From positions 1 through 9,261 of the forward strand of contig JADGNT010000145.1 of assembly GCA_017883345.1 (NCBI GenBank): a stretch of 9,261 nt of DNA, read 5' to 3'. Below are positions 1-5,729 of the stretch, in pieces. Positions within the stretch are counted from its first letter, which is position 1, and each line of letters opens with the position of its first letter. The notes under the pieces were generated by a model. The model did not search any database. It saw only the letters and a program-made list of their open reading frames with translations, and was not told the DNA's origin. The position numbers and the translations under genes were made by a program. The DNA comes from Candidatus Solibacter sp. (lineage in GTDB: Bacteria; Acidobacteriota; Terriglobia; Bryobacterales; Bryobacteraceae).

Positions 1-111
1 GCGGTCGACGTCGGAGTAAACGGCGACCGAGCGGATGCCGAGTTCGCGGCAGGCGCGGATGACGCGCACCGCAATCTCGCCGCGATTGGCAATCAGGACC
101 TTCTTGAACAT
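1..111 (-). CDS. accC: Biotin carboxylase, N-terminal fragment (AccC-like), cut by the window edge
   Basis: Reading leftwards from the ATG at 111, 37 codons are open to the window edge. They begin [20 protein letters not shown] and continue [17 protein letters not shown]. This is the conserved opening of biotin carboxylases: the ANRGEIA(V/L)R motif and the AVYSDVDR strand of the N-terminal lobe. The enzyme carboxylates biotin on its carrier protein using ATP and bicarbonate, the first step of acetyl-CoA carboxylase in the cytoplasm. The same opening occurs in the alpha subunits of propionyl-CoA, methylcrotonyl-CoA and pyruvate carboxylases, and 37 residues cannot separate them. AccC is chosen as the commonest. 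No accB lies upstream; the preceding gene ends in a strong terminator. No clear Shine-Dalgarno sequence precedes the ATG (GCTTTGCCT is adjacent). Confidence 0.88.
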   Translation of the reverse strand, partial: MFKKVLIANRGEIAVRVIRACRELGIRSVAVYSDVDR

Positions 112-208
112 AGGCAAAGCAATTCAATGTAACCCTCACTGGAACCGCCACCAATGAGGCACATCACAATAACCTGTGCGGCCGATTTGCGGAAGCGGCC
201 GAAAACTC

Positions 209-240
209 ACTACAAAGGACACGAAGGGACACGAAGGGAG
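209..240. repeat. Tandem 10-bp repeat, unit GGACACGAAG
   Basis: GGACACGAAG occurs twice head to tail (217-226 and 227-236), flanked by ACTACAAA on the left and GGAG on the right. It lies between the terminator and the biotin carboxylase start, so it would fall in the promoter or leader region of that gene. The rest of the 112-332 spacer holds the terminator and a small CGGCCG/CGGCCG dyad (179-184 and 196-201). No convincing -35/-10 pair is visible. Confidence 0.7.
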
Positions 241-243
241 ATA

Positions 244-282
244 GAGCAAGAGAAAAGCCCGATCTCTTGACCGGGCTTTCGG
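244..282 (-). terminator. Rho-independent terminator after the tonB-exbBD-TPR run
   Basis: In the minus-strand transcript, AAAGCCCG (279-272) pairs with CGGGCTTT (261-254). The ten loop bases can add three more pairs (G-U, U-A, C-G), leaving an AAGA tetraloop. A pyrimidine tract TTTTCTCTT follows directly. It starts about 52 bases after the TPR gene's stop codon. On the plus strand the tail after the hairpin is only TTTC, so it should work mainly in the minus direction. It separates the TonB/Exb block from the biotin carboxylase gene. Confidence 0.88.
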
Positions 283-332
283 GTGAGCTGGAGCGAGAGA
301 CGGAGGCCTTGCGCCTGGCGCTTCGGACCTAT

Positions 333-1151
333 TTATTTGTCGACGGTGATGCCACCGGGCTGATTGGCGATCTTCTGGGCCTTCTCGGCCTTGACGGCCA
401 TCGTCCTCTTGACCCAGTCGTCGGCTTTCTTCAGGTCTTCCTCGCGGGCCTGCGGATCGCCGCACTCGATGTCGGCCTGCTCGCGCCACATGAGGTTCAG
501 GTACGCCATGGCATCGTCATAGTCGGGCCGCAGCTCGATCGCCTTCTGCAGCACGGTCATGCCTTCCTGCACCGAAGGGGTGTTCTTGGCTCGCAGCTCT
601 TCGCAGACCTTCTTGTCCTTGATGGCCTCTTCGGGCTTCAGGCCGAGCTTGGCTTTTTCTTCCATGCGCGGCTGGTAGGTCTCGGTCCAATCGATCACGC
701 CGATGGAGTAGTAGACCTCGGGATCGTTGGGATCGAGGTCCTTCACCTTGGTGTAGTACTCCTTGGCCTGGCCCAGCTTCTTCATCTGGAAGTAGAGCGA
801 GGCGATGCCCTTCAAGCTGTTGACCTGCGCCTCGTGGTGGGGATTGGTGCTCAGGACGTCCTTGAAGACGTCGATGGCCTGCTCGGCATTCTTGTTGTTT
901 TCCGGCGTATCGGCGCCGGGAACATACTGGTTGGCGTACGCGGTAGCCAGATAAAGCTTGGCATTTATGAGTCCGGGGTCGAGCGCCACCGCGTTCTTGA
1001 ATCTTTCGATCGCCTCTTCGTACTTGGCGTTCTTGTAAGCCTGGACACCCTTGTTGAGCTGATCGCGAGCACGCAGCTTATTGCAAGCGGTGGAGCCCAT
1101 CAAGGCCAGGACCACGGCGAGAAACGCCAGGATTCGTGCGCCTCTGTTCAT
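333..1151 (-). CDS. TPR-repeat protein with a signal peptide, probable lipoprotein
   Basis: The product is 272 residues. The start at 1151 is chosen because GGAG (1161-1158) sits six bases upstream; the frame is open further back only through repeat-derived sequence. Residues 1-22 form a basic, hydrophobic signal sequence ending GSTAC, with Cys23 as possible lipidation site. The -3 position is Ser rather than the usual Leu, so lipoprotein status is likely but unproven. Tetratricopeptide helices are recognisable at about 30-59 (AYKNAKYEEAIERFKNAVAL), 60-104, 108-141 (AKEYYTKVKDLDP) and 193-222 (VLQKAIELRPDYDDAMAYLN). The segment between the third and fourth is irregular, and the end is charged. 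TPR proteins are binding scaffolds; no enzymatic motif is seen. Being last after tonB-exbB-exbD-exbD and just before a terminator, it is probably co-expressed with that system in the envelope. Its partner is unknown. Confidence 0.85.
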   Translation of the reverse strand: MNRGARILAFLAVVLALMGSTACNKLRARDQLNKGVQAYKNAKYEEAIERFKNAVALDPGLINAKLYLATAYANQYVPGADTPENNKNAEQAIDVFKDVLSTNPHHEAQVNSLKGIASLYFQMKKLGQAKEYYTKVKDLDPNDPEVYYSIGVIDWTETYQPRMEEKAKLGLKPEEAIKDKKVCEELRAKNTPSVQEGMTVLQKAIELRPDYDDAMAYLNLMWREQADIECGDPQAREEDLKKADDWVKRTMAVKAEKAQKIANQPGGITVDK

Positions 1152-1207
1152 TTGCTTCTCCATCGGGCCCGCCACCGGTTGGTGTCTGGCAGCGCACCCA
1201 AAAAAAC

Positions 1208-1270
1208 GATTTGTGATTGAGTGATTTGTGATTGGGTGATTGGCGCGAGTCGCAAGCAAATCACCCAATC
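1208..1270. repeat. GATTTGT-type short tandem repeat with a 12-bp inverted repeat
   Basis: Between exbD2 and the TPR gene, GATTTGTGATTGAGT (1208-1222) is followed directly by GATTTGTGATTGGGT (1223-1237), one mismatch in 15, and then GATTGGC. The unit is really a seven/eight-base alternation. GATTGGGTGATT (1230-1241) is an exact inverted match to AATCACCCAATC (1259-1270) across a 17-base loop, so the transcript can fold into a 12-bp hairpin. There is no U-tract in the minus direction, so it is not a typical terminator. The remainder of this 136-base spacer shows only the TPR gene's ribosome binding site. Confidence 0.8.
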
Positions 1271-1287
1271 GGTAAATCGCACAATGG

Positions 1288-1728
1288 TTATCCGCCCTGC
1301 TCGATCTTGGCGGTGATCAGGCCGACCTTTTCGACGCCGGCGGAGTGCGCGATGTCAATGACCTGGGCCACATCGGCGAAGAACAGCTCGGGATCGGCCT
1401 TCACGAACATCACCTTCTCGGCGCGCGTCTTGTAAATCTCTTCGAGGCGGCCCTGGAGCTTGTCCCAGGTGACGTCTTCCTGATTAATCTTGAGGGCCGG
1501 CTGGCCGCCACCGCCGCCCTGGAGGAGCTGGACCACGACGGTGCGATCGTTGGGCGTAGTCTGCTGCTTCTGGTCCTTGGGTGGCTGCGGAACGAGGGCA
1601 TCGAGCCCCTTGGGCGTCATTGGGGTGATGACCATGAAGATGATCAGCAGCACCAGCAGGACGTCGATGAGGGGCGTGACGTTCATGTCCGCCGAAGGAC
1701 CGCCGCCCGAGCCAACTGTCATTGACAT
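1288..1728 (-). CDS. exbD: ExbD/TolR-family biopolymer transport protein (second copy)
   Basis: The product is 146 residues starting MSMTVGSGGGPSADMN. AGAGGA (1741-1736) lies seven bases upstream of the ATG at 1728; upstream in-frame sequence translates a repeat and is not expected in the protein. The single membrane helix is at about 20-38 with the family's NVTPLIDVLLVLLIIFMV signature. Asp22 matches the essential proton-path aspartate of ExbD (Asp25 in E. coli). A Pro/Gln-rich linker follows, then a periplasmic domain ending FVKADPELFFADVAQVIDIA and AGVEKVGLITAKIE. A GGGGG stretch sits in the periplasmic part. Together with ExbB it forms the inner-membrane motor that uses the proton motive force to drive TonB. 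It is clearly different from the other ExbD 67 bases upstream, so this is an old duplication rather than a recent one. Confidence 0.94.
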   Translation of the reverse strand: MSMTVGSGGGPSADMNVTPLIDVLLVLLIIFMVITPMTPKGLDALVPQPPKDQKQQTTPNDRTVVVQLLQGGGGGQPALKINQEDVTWDKLQGRLEEIYKTRAEKVMFVKADPELFFADVAQVIDIAHSAGVEKVGLITAKIEQGG

Positions 1729-1758
1729 ACAGAAATCCTCTCTACTACTTAATCTCAG

Positions 1759-1790
1759 CCACCCTTCCCAAAGCAGTCCGGGTGGGGCAG
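1759..1790. repeat. 35-bp GC-rich dyad repeat, copy A (exbD1/exbD2)
   Basis: CCACCC (1759-1764) and GGGTGG (1780-1785) are the arms, with TTCCCAAAGCAGTCC between. The outer CACCC block present in other copies is lost here (GGGGCAG instead). It occupies most of the 67-base spacer, leaving room only for the exbD2 ribosome binding site. Confidence 0.75.
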
Positions 1791-1795
1791 CAAAC

Positions 1796-2263
1796 TTATT
1801 TCGGGGCCGCCGGAGTCTGCGTAGCCGACGGCGGGGCCGGAGGCGCGCCCTGCCTGCGCTGCTCGGTGAGCAGACCCAACTGGTCCACGCCGGCGGCGCG
1901 GACGTTATCGACCACTTCGGCCACGACGCCGTACTTGGCACGGGCATCGGCGCGGACGTACACGCGCTTGTCGGTGCGGCTGGCCAGCTTGTCCTTGATC
2001 TTGTTGGTCAACTGGTCGGGAGCGATCTGATCGCTGATGAAGTACACCTTGCCGTCGCGGGTGACTGCGATCAGCAACGCGTCTTCCTTCTCCGCGTCGG
2101 GCATCTGGCTCGGATTATTGGTCTTGGCCAAGTCCACGCTGACACCCTTCTGCAGCATGGGCGTGATGACCATGAAGATGATGAGCAGGACCAGCATCAC
2201 GTCCACCATCGGGGTGACGTTGATGGTGGAGTTGACTGCCATAATTCGCTTTGCGATTGCCAT
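1796..2263 (-). CDS. exbD: ExbD/TolR-family biopolymer transport protein (first copy)
   Basis: The product is 155 residues starting MAIAKRIMAVNSTINVTPMV. GAGG lies four bases before the ATG at 2263; Met8 is a possible alternative start but lacks a comparable site. The membrane helix is at about 19-37, with Asp21 in TPMVDVMLVLLIIFMV as the conserved protonatable residue. The periplasmic part carries AVTRDGKVYFISDQI, then VYVRADARAKYGVVAEVVDNVRAA and GVDQLGLLTEQ, all typical of the fold. The last 18 or so residues are an Ala/Pro-rich tail (PPAPPSATQTPAAPK). It should assemble with ExbB and the second ExbD into the motor complex that energises TonB; a TolR-like role cannot be excluded from sequence alone. 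It is encoded 117 bases downstream of exbB. Confidence 0.94.
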   Translation of the reverse strand: MAIAKRIMAVNSTINVTPMVDVMLVLLIIFMVITPMLQKGVSVDLAKTNNPSQMPDAEKEDALLIAVTRDGKVYFISDQIAPDQLTNKIKDKLASRTDKRVYVRADARAKYGVVAEVVDNVRAAGVDQLGLLTEQRRQGAPPAPPSATQTPAAPK

Positions 2264-2316
2264 GTTTCCTCGCTACCGGCCATGCGGCAGGTGTCGCGCG
2301 GCAGCAGGCTTTGGCG

Positions 2317-2352
2317 CCCCACCCCGGCAAAATCGGCCAGGGTGGGACACCC
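2317..2352. repeat. 35-bp GC-rich dyad repeat, copy B (exbB/exbD1)
   Basis: CCCACCCC (2318-2325) and AGGGTGGG (2339-2346) flank GGCAAAATCGGCC, followed by ACACCC. It lies between the exbB stop codon and the exbD1 ribosome binding site. No other element stands out in this 117-base spacer. Confidence 0.8.
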
Positions 2353-2380
2353 AACTCATGCTCGCGCGTTACGTTCGCCG

Positions 2381-3136
2381 TTACTTCCGGGCCATGCCGC
2401 GACGCTTCAGGAAGTAGTCGATCAGCTCGCTGGAGCTGTTGTCCATTTCGACGTCGAACGCTTCCACGCGGCCGGACAGGTAGTTGTACATCATGACGGC
2501 GGGGATGGCGACGAACAGGCCGACGGCCGTAGTCACCAGGGCTTCGGAAATGCCGCCGGCTACCGCGCCCAGACCAGTCGCCTTGTTCTCGGCGATGCCC
2601 TTGAACGCGTTGATGATGCCGACCACGGTGCCGAGCAGGCCGACGAAGGGGGCGGTGGCGCCGATGGTGGCCAGACCACCGAGTCCGCGCTTCAATTCGG
2701 CGTGGACGATGGCTTCGGCGCGCTCGAGGGCGCGAAGGCTGGCTTCGACCTGCTCGCCCGGGATATCGTTGCTTTCGCCGTGGGCCTTGAATTCCTGCAG
2801 GCCGGCGGTGACGACCTTCGCCAGGTGGCTCTTCTTGCTACGTTCGGCGACGCGGATCGCTTCGTCGATCTTGCCTTCACGCAGGGCGCCGGCGACGGCC
2901 GGAGCGAATGCGCGCGACTGCTTGCGGGCGGCGCTGAACGCCATCCAGCGGTCGATCATGACGCCAATCGACCAGCCTGACATGATGAACAGGATGATGA
3001 CGACGATCTTTGCCAGAATGCCCATCTGATGCCACAGCGAGATGGGATCCCATGACACCGCTGGTTCCTGGAACATCCAGAGAGCGACGGTGTGGGCATT
3101 CGAGTAAACCACAGTTGCCAAGTTTGTGACGAGCAT
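2381..3136 (-). CDS. exbB: ExbB/TolQ/MotA-family proton channel protein
   Basis: The product is 251 residues. The ATG at 3136 is preceded by a full AGGAGG (3154-3149) twelve bases upstream, slightly long spacing; an in-frame TTG at 3157 overlaps that site and is unlikely. After a short N-terminal segment the first membrane helix lies at about 38-61 (MGILAKIVVIILFIMSGWSI), followed by a cytoplasmic domain. The second and third helices, at about 155-178 and 193-217, carry ATAPFVGLLGTVVGI and the family motif GGISEALVTTAVGLFVAIPA. Glu198 in ISEAL corresponds to the conserved glutamate of E. coli ExbB (Glu176). ExbB forms the inner-membrane oligomer around ExbD that converts proton flow into TonB movement. 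TolQ is the close alternative; the neighbouring tonB and absence of tolA, tolB and pal here favour ExbB. Confidence 0.95.
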   Translation of the reverse strand: MLVTNLATVVYSNAHTVALWMFQEPAVSWDPISLWHQMGILAKIVVIILFIMSGWSIGVMIDRWMAFSAARKQSRAFAPAVAGALREGKIDEAIRVAERSKKSHLAKVVTAGLQEFKAHGESNDIPGEQVEASLRALERAEAIVHAELKRGLGGLATIGATAPFVGLLGTVVGIINAFKGIAENKATGLGAVAGGISEALVTTAVGLFVAIPAVMMYNYLSGRVEAFDVEMDNSSSELIDYFLKRRGMARK

Positions 3137-3424
3137 GAGTTGCTTTTTCCTCCTCAAAACACTTCGAATCGGCGATTTGCCTTGCTAGCGTCCCGCTGAA
3201 GCGCCGTCTCTGCACATCAGCAGGGTGGTTACAACCGTCCAGACCCAGAAGCTTGCGAAAGCTGCCGGCAGCAGCTTGCAAATCCTGTGCTGGTTAGGAT
3301 GGCAGCGGCGGGTCCTAAGCTGCCCGCCACCGCTTCTCCAAAAAGATATCTCCGAGAAAATACTGCCTGGATCGTCTTGCCTCCCACCCTTCGCCAAACG
3401 CGGGCGCCAGGGTGGGCCACCCAG
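3137..3424. other. Spacer between tonB and exbB (288 bases), no gene seen
   Basis: It holds dyad-repeat copy C next to the tonB stop codon and a palindrome GCTGCCGGCAGC (3261-3272), bracketed by AGCTTGC at 3250-3256 and 3273-3279. The exbB Shine-Dalgarno sequence lies at its end. The length would allow a secondary promoter for exbB, but no convincing -35/-10 pair is visible. Short open frames here overlap the repeat and have no recognisable product. Confidence 0.6.
3383..3422. repeat. 35-bp GC-rich dyad repeat, copy C (tonB/exbB)
   Basis: CCCACCCT (3383-3390) and AGGGTGGG (3409-3416) are perfect eight-base arms, followed by CCACCC. The interior (TCGCCAAACGCGGGCGCC) is longer and more GC-rich than in the other copies. 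The element begins three bases after the tonB stop codon in the direction of transcription. Confidence 0.8.
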
Positions 3425-4168
3425 TTAGCCGGAGAGCGTGAAATTGACCGTAATCTGCGTTTCGACTTCCACCGGCTCGCCGTTGAGGAAGTAGGGCTTG
3501 TAGCGCCACTGCTTCACGGCTTCGATGGCCGCCGGCGCCAGCATCGGGTGGCCGCTGACCATATGCAGGTTCTGAATGGTGCCGTCCTTGGCAATCACGG
3601 CCTGCAACACCACCGTTCCCTGGATGCGCGCCTGGCGCGCCAGCGCCGGGTAGGTCGGTTTCACCTGGTGGACCAGCAAGCCCTGGGAGACGCCCTGCGA
3701 AACGCGAACGCGTGTCGGAGTCGCCACCTTGGGCACGGCCACCGGAGTCGAGCTGATGATGCCGCCGATCACGCCGCCCATCTGGCCGCCCGGAACGCCG
3801 CCCGGCACGCCACCGACGACGCCGCCAATACCGGAGGTTGGAGGAGGAGTGTCCTCTTCCTTGATCATCTTGACCTTTTCCGGGATCTTGGTGGGAGTGC
3901 GCAGCGCGCCCTGATCAACTTCGCTGATGATCTTCTCCACCTTCACCACGGCCGCCGCAACCGGCGGAGGGGGAGGAGGGGGAGGAGGGGGAGGGGCCAC
4001 GAGGAAGGTCATTAACTGCTGCCTGGGCAGCGCTTCCGTGTAGATCAGCGGGATCAGGATGAGGATTCCCAACAGAATCCCCTGCAAAATGAACGAGACC
4101 ACGGTAGTAGCGCCACGCCGTTTTGCCCCGAACCGTCCGCCTGATTCGATGAGGCTGTCTTCAAACAT
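3425..4168 (-). CDS. tonB: TonB-family energy transducer
   Basis: The product is 247 residues. The ATG at 4168 is chosen because GGAG (4181-4178) lies nine bases upstream and MFEDSLIESGG is a natural cytoplasmic start. One membrane anchor at about 19-43 is followed by an uninterrupted run of eleven prolines (59-69), the usual stiff periplasmic spacer. Next is a KIPEKVKMIKEED segment and a Gly-rich stretch with repeated VGG/PGG units (about 114-140). The C-terminal 85 residues form a TonB C-terminal domain: VKPTYPALARQARIQGTVVL, then AIEAVKQWRYKPYFLNGEPV and ITVNFTL. The protein links the ExbB/ExbD motor to outer-membrane TonB-dependent receptors. It is the first gene of the tonB-exbB-exbD-exbD-TPR run, so it probably sits next to the promoter. 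Confidence 0.94.
   Translation of the reverse strand: MFEDSLIESGGRFGAKRRGATTVVSFILQGILLGILILIPLIYTEALPRQQLMTFLVAPPPPPPPPPPPVAAAVVKVEKIISEVDQGALRTPTKIPEKVKMIKEEDTPPPTSGIGGVVGGVPGGVPGGQMGGVIGGIISSTPVAVPKVATPTRVRVSQGVSQGLLVHQVKPTYPALARQARIQGTVVLQAVIAKDGTIQNLHMVSGHPMLAPAAIEAVKQWRYKPYFLNGEPVEVETQITVNFTLSG
3963..3996 (+). other. Possible G-quadruplex-forming tract inside tonB
   Basis: The plus (template) strand carries G-runs of 5, 5, 5 and 4 at 3969-3973, 3978-3982, 3987-3991 and 3993-3996, separated by AGGA, AGGA and A. This fits the standard four-tract quadruplex pattern. It encodes the polyproline run with alternating CCT and CCC codons. Confidence 0.5.
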
Positions 4169-4198
4169 AATCCTGTTCTCCGGTACAGACTGTCCCAA

Positions 4199-4212
4199 TG
4201 TCTACTTAGACA
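4199..4212. promoter_or_regulatory. Perfect dyad upstream of tonB, candidate operator
   Basis: TGTCTA-CT-TAGACA is a perfect six-plus-six inverted repeat with a two-base centre, 30 bases upstream of the tonB ATG. Read as ATGT-N8-ACAC it is one base from the ATGT-N8-ACAT pattern reported for PadR-family repressors, but that assignment is speculative. GACAGTCTGT follows a few bases nearer the gene and repeats the GACA/TGTC theme. No clear sigma-70 promoter is visible around it. Confidence 0.4.
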
Positions 4213-4321
4213 CCGGGGACGCGAAATTTGCTCCCTGCAATCGGGCAGGTGCTCCGGATTTTTTCTTGCGACCCGGACAGCTCCCGGCAAGGCGCGCCAG
4301 AACTCCTGAACCCATTTCCCG

Positions 4322-4344
4322 CACATCAGAAAAGCGCTGACGTG
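4322..4344 (-). other. Stem-loop shortly after secF
   Basis: In the minus-strand transcript CACGTCAG and CTGATGTG form an eight-bp stem (one G-U) with loop CGCTTTT, about 40 bases past the secF stop codon. No U-tract follows, so it is at best a weak terminator or an mRNA end-stabilising structure. The secF/tonB gap (4169-4385) otherwise shows the dyad at 4199-4212 and nothing else recognisable. Confidence 0.4.
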
Positions 4345-4385
4345 AGGGGCACCAAGGACCCATGCGACCGGCACAGGACCAAGGT

Positions 4386-5615
4386 TTAACCCTTCGCCCG
4401 TACCTTTTCCCGGTCGCGCCGGCCGGAGGCTACCGCCACCTGGGCCGGCTGTCGAGCTTTGCGCAAACGCCAATCCTGGTATGCAACCAGCATTGGCGAA
4501 GCGATAAAGATCGACGAATACGTGCCGATCACGATACCGATCACCAAAGCCAACGAGAACCCGTGCAGCACCTCTCCGCCGAAGAGGAAAAGCGACAACA
4601 CGGTCAAAAACGTGAGGCCCGACGTGAGCACGGTCCGGCTCAGCGTCTGATTGATGCTGCGGTCCACAATCTCGGCCAGTGATTCGCGGCGCAGCAGTTT
4701 AACATTCTCGCGGATTCGGTCAAACACCACGATGGTGTCGTTCATCGAATAGCCGACCAGGGTGAGGACGGCGGCGACGACGGTGAGCGAGATTTCAATA
4801 TTTAAAAGCGAAAACGCGCCGATGGTGATGAGCGTGTCGTGGAAGCAGGCGACGACGGCGGCCACGCCGTAAATCAGCTCGAAACGGAACCACAAGTACA
4901 CGAGCATGCCGAGCAGCGAATAAAGAATGGCCAGCTTGGCCTGCGTCTGGAGCTGCTGTCCAACCTGCGGGCCGACGATCTCCACGTTACGGACGGCAAA
5001 GTCGGAAACGTAGAACCCATCGTTGAGCGAGCCCACCACTTCCGCCGCGATACCGCCACGGGAAACATCGTTCACGGAACTGAGTACGCCGCCGCTGTCC
5101 TTGTCGCGGAAACTGGTGATCTGCTGGGCGAGGGTGGCGTAGCGCTGGGCGGCGTCGGTACCGGCGTGCAGCGGGTCCTTCGACATCAGGAATTCGGATA
5201 CGTCGAGGGCGCTGGCGTTGTTGAGGTCTTTCTTGCCGGCGGCAGGAGTGACCGGTTCGAGCGCGCCGATGATCTGGTTCTTGCCCTGGTCGAGCGCCTG
5301 TTCGCTGGTCTCCTTGATATCGAGCGCGATCAGCACTTCGTTGTTCTTGGCTTCGCCGAAGCGCTGGATGCGGGCGTTGTGCAGGCCGGATTTGTCGATG
5401 GCGGAGCGAATGGCATTGTTGTCGGGCGGATGGGTGAATTTCACGTACACCACGGTGCCGCCGCGGAACTCAACGCCCAGCGGGACCCACTCGCCAGTGT
5501 TGTGCTTGCGGACACCCATCGAGATGAGGCCGGCAAGGCTGAAGACCAGCGAGAAGGCCAGAAAGTACCACTTGTACTTCAGAAATCGGATATTCGGGTT
5601 CCGAAAAAACTCCAT
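4386..5615 (-). CDS. secF: Protein translocase subunit SecF
   Basis: The product is 409 residues. The start at 5615 has AGGG six bases upstream and gives MEFFRNPNIRFLKYKW; the in-frame extension to 5666 only translates repeat sequence. The first membrane helix at about 15-34 precedes the periplasmic LGVEFRGGT motif (46-54), where SecF and SecD share a domain. Five C-terminal helices follow, including the hallmark VGYSMNDTIVVFDRIREN (287-304). SecF works with SecD and YajC at the SecYEG translocon, using the proton motive force to pull exported proteins out on the periplasmic side. The protein is longer than the roughly 300-325 residues usual for SecF. The excess is mainly a segment at about 122-185 in the periplasmic domain, plus a basic tail (RRDREKVRAKG). 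It follows secD by 111 bases. Confidence 0.96.
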   Translation of the reverse strand: MEFFRNPNIRFLKYKWYFLAFSLVFSLAGLISMGVRKHNTGEWVPLGVEFRGGTVVYVKFTHPPDNNAIRSAIDKSGLHNARIQRFGEAKNNEVLIALDIKETSEQALDQGKNQIIGALEPVTPAAGKKDLNNASALDVSEFLMSKDPLHAGTDAAQRYATLAQQITSFRDKDSGGVLSSVNDVSRGGIAAEVVGSLNDGFYVSDFAVRNVEIVGPQVGQQLQTQAKLAILYSLLGMLVYLWFRFELIYGVAAVVACFHDTLITIGAFSLLNIEISLTVVAAVLTLVGYSMNDTIVVFDRIRENVKLLRRESLAEIVDRSINQTLSRTVLTSGLTFLTVLSLFLFGGEVLHGFSLALVIGIVIGTYSSIFIASPMLVAYQDWRLRKARQPAQVAVASGRRDREKVRAKG

Positions 5616-5630
5616 GAATTGCCCTACTTT

Positions 5631-5729
5631 GTCGATGACCGGCGGTCGATGGTCGAGGGCCGGCAAGTCAAATCACTAACAAAAACCGTTCCCAGATCGA
5701 GCCGATGGCCAACGGCCATCGACCGATTA
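5631..5729. repeat. Inverted pair of seven-base-period arrays in the secD/secF spacer
   Basis: GTCGATG (5631), ACCGGCG, GTCGATG (5645), GTCGAGG (5652) run as consecutive heptamers. On the other side CCGATGG (5702), CCAACGG, CCATCGA, CCGATTA reach 5729, overlapping the secD stop codon. CGGTCGATGG (5643-5652) is an exact inverted match to CCATCGACCG (5716-5725). Within the right array CGATGGCC-AAC-GGCCATCG (5703-5721) is a compact hairpin. The central bases 5666-5701 show nothing. Confidence 0.7.

Noticed and set aside
179..201. CGGCCG/CGGCCG inverted pair upstream of the biotin carboxylase gene
   Set aside because: Each half is itself palindromic and GC-rich; a six-base match is expected by chance in this composition.
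267..1220. Plus-strand open frame opposite the TPR gene
   Set aside because: It begins inside the terminator hairpin and is the Leu/Gly/Val-rich shadow of the TPR gene.
1729..1947. N-terminal extension of the second ExbD
   Set aside because: It overlaps the end of the first exbD in another frame and crosses dyad copy A; the ATG at 1728 has a good ribosome site.
1490..2980. Plus-strand open frame of about 500 codons opposite exbD and exbB
   Set aside because: It runs antisense across three junctions and a dyad repeat, has low-complexity composition and no recognisable domain.
3383..3422. Dyad copy C as an intrinsic terminator after tonB
   Set aside because: The hairpin is strong, but no U-tract follows in the direction of transcription and the same element occurs at junctions within the run.
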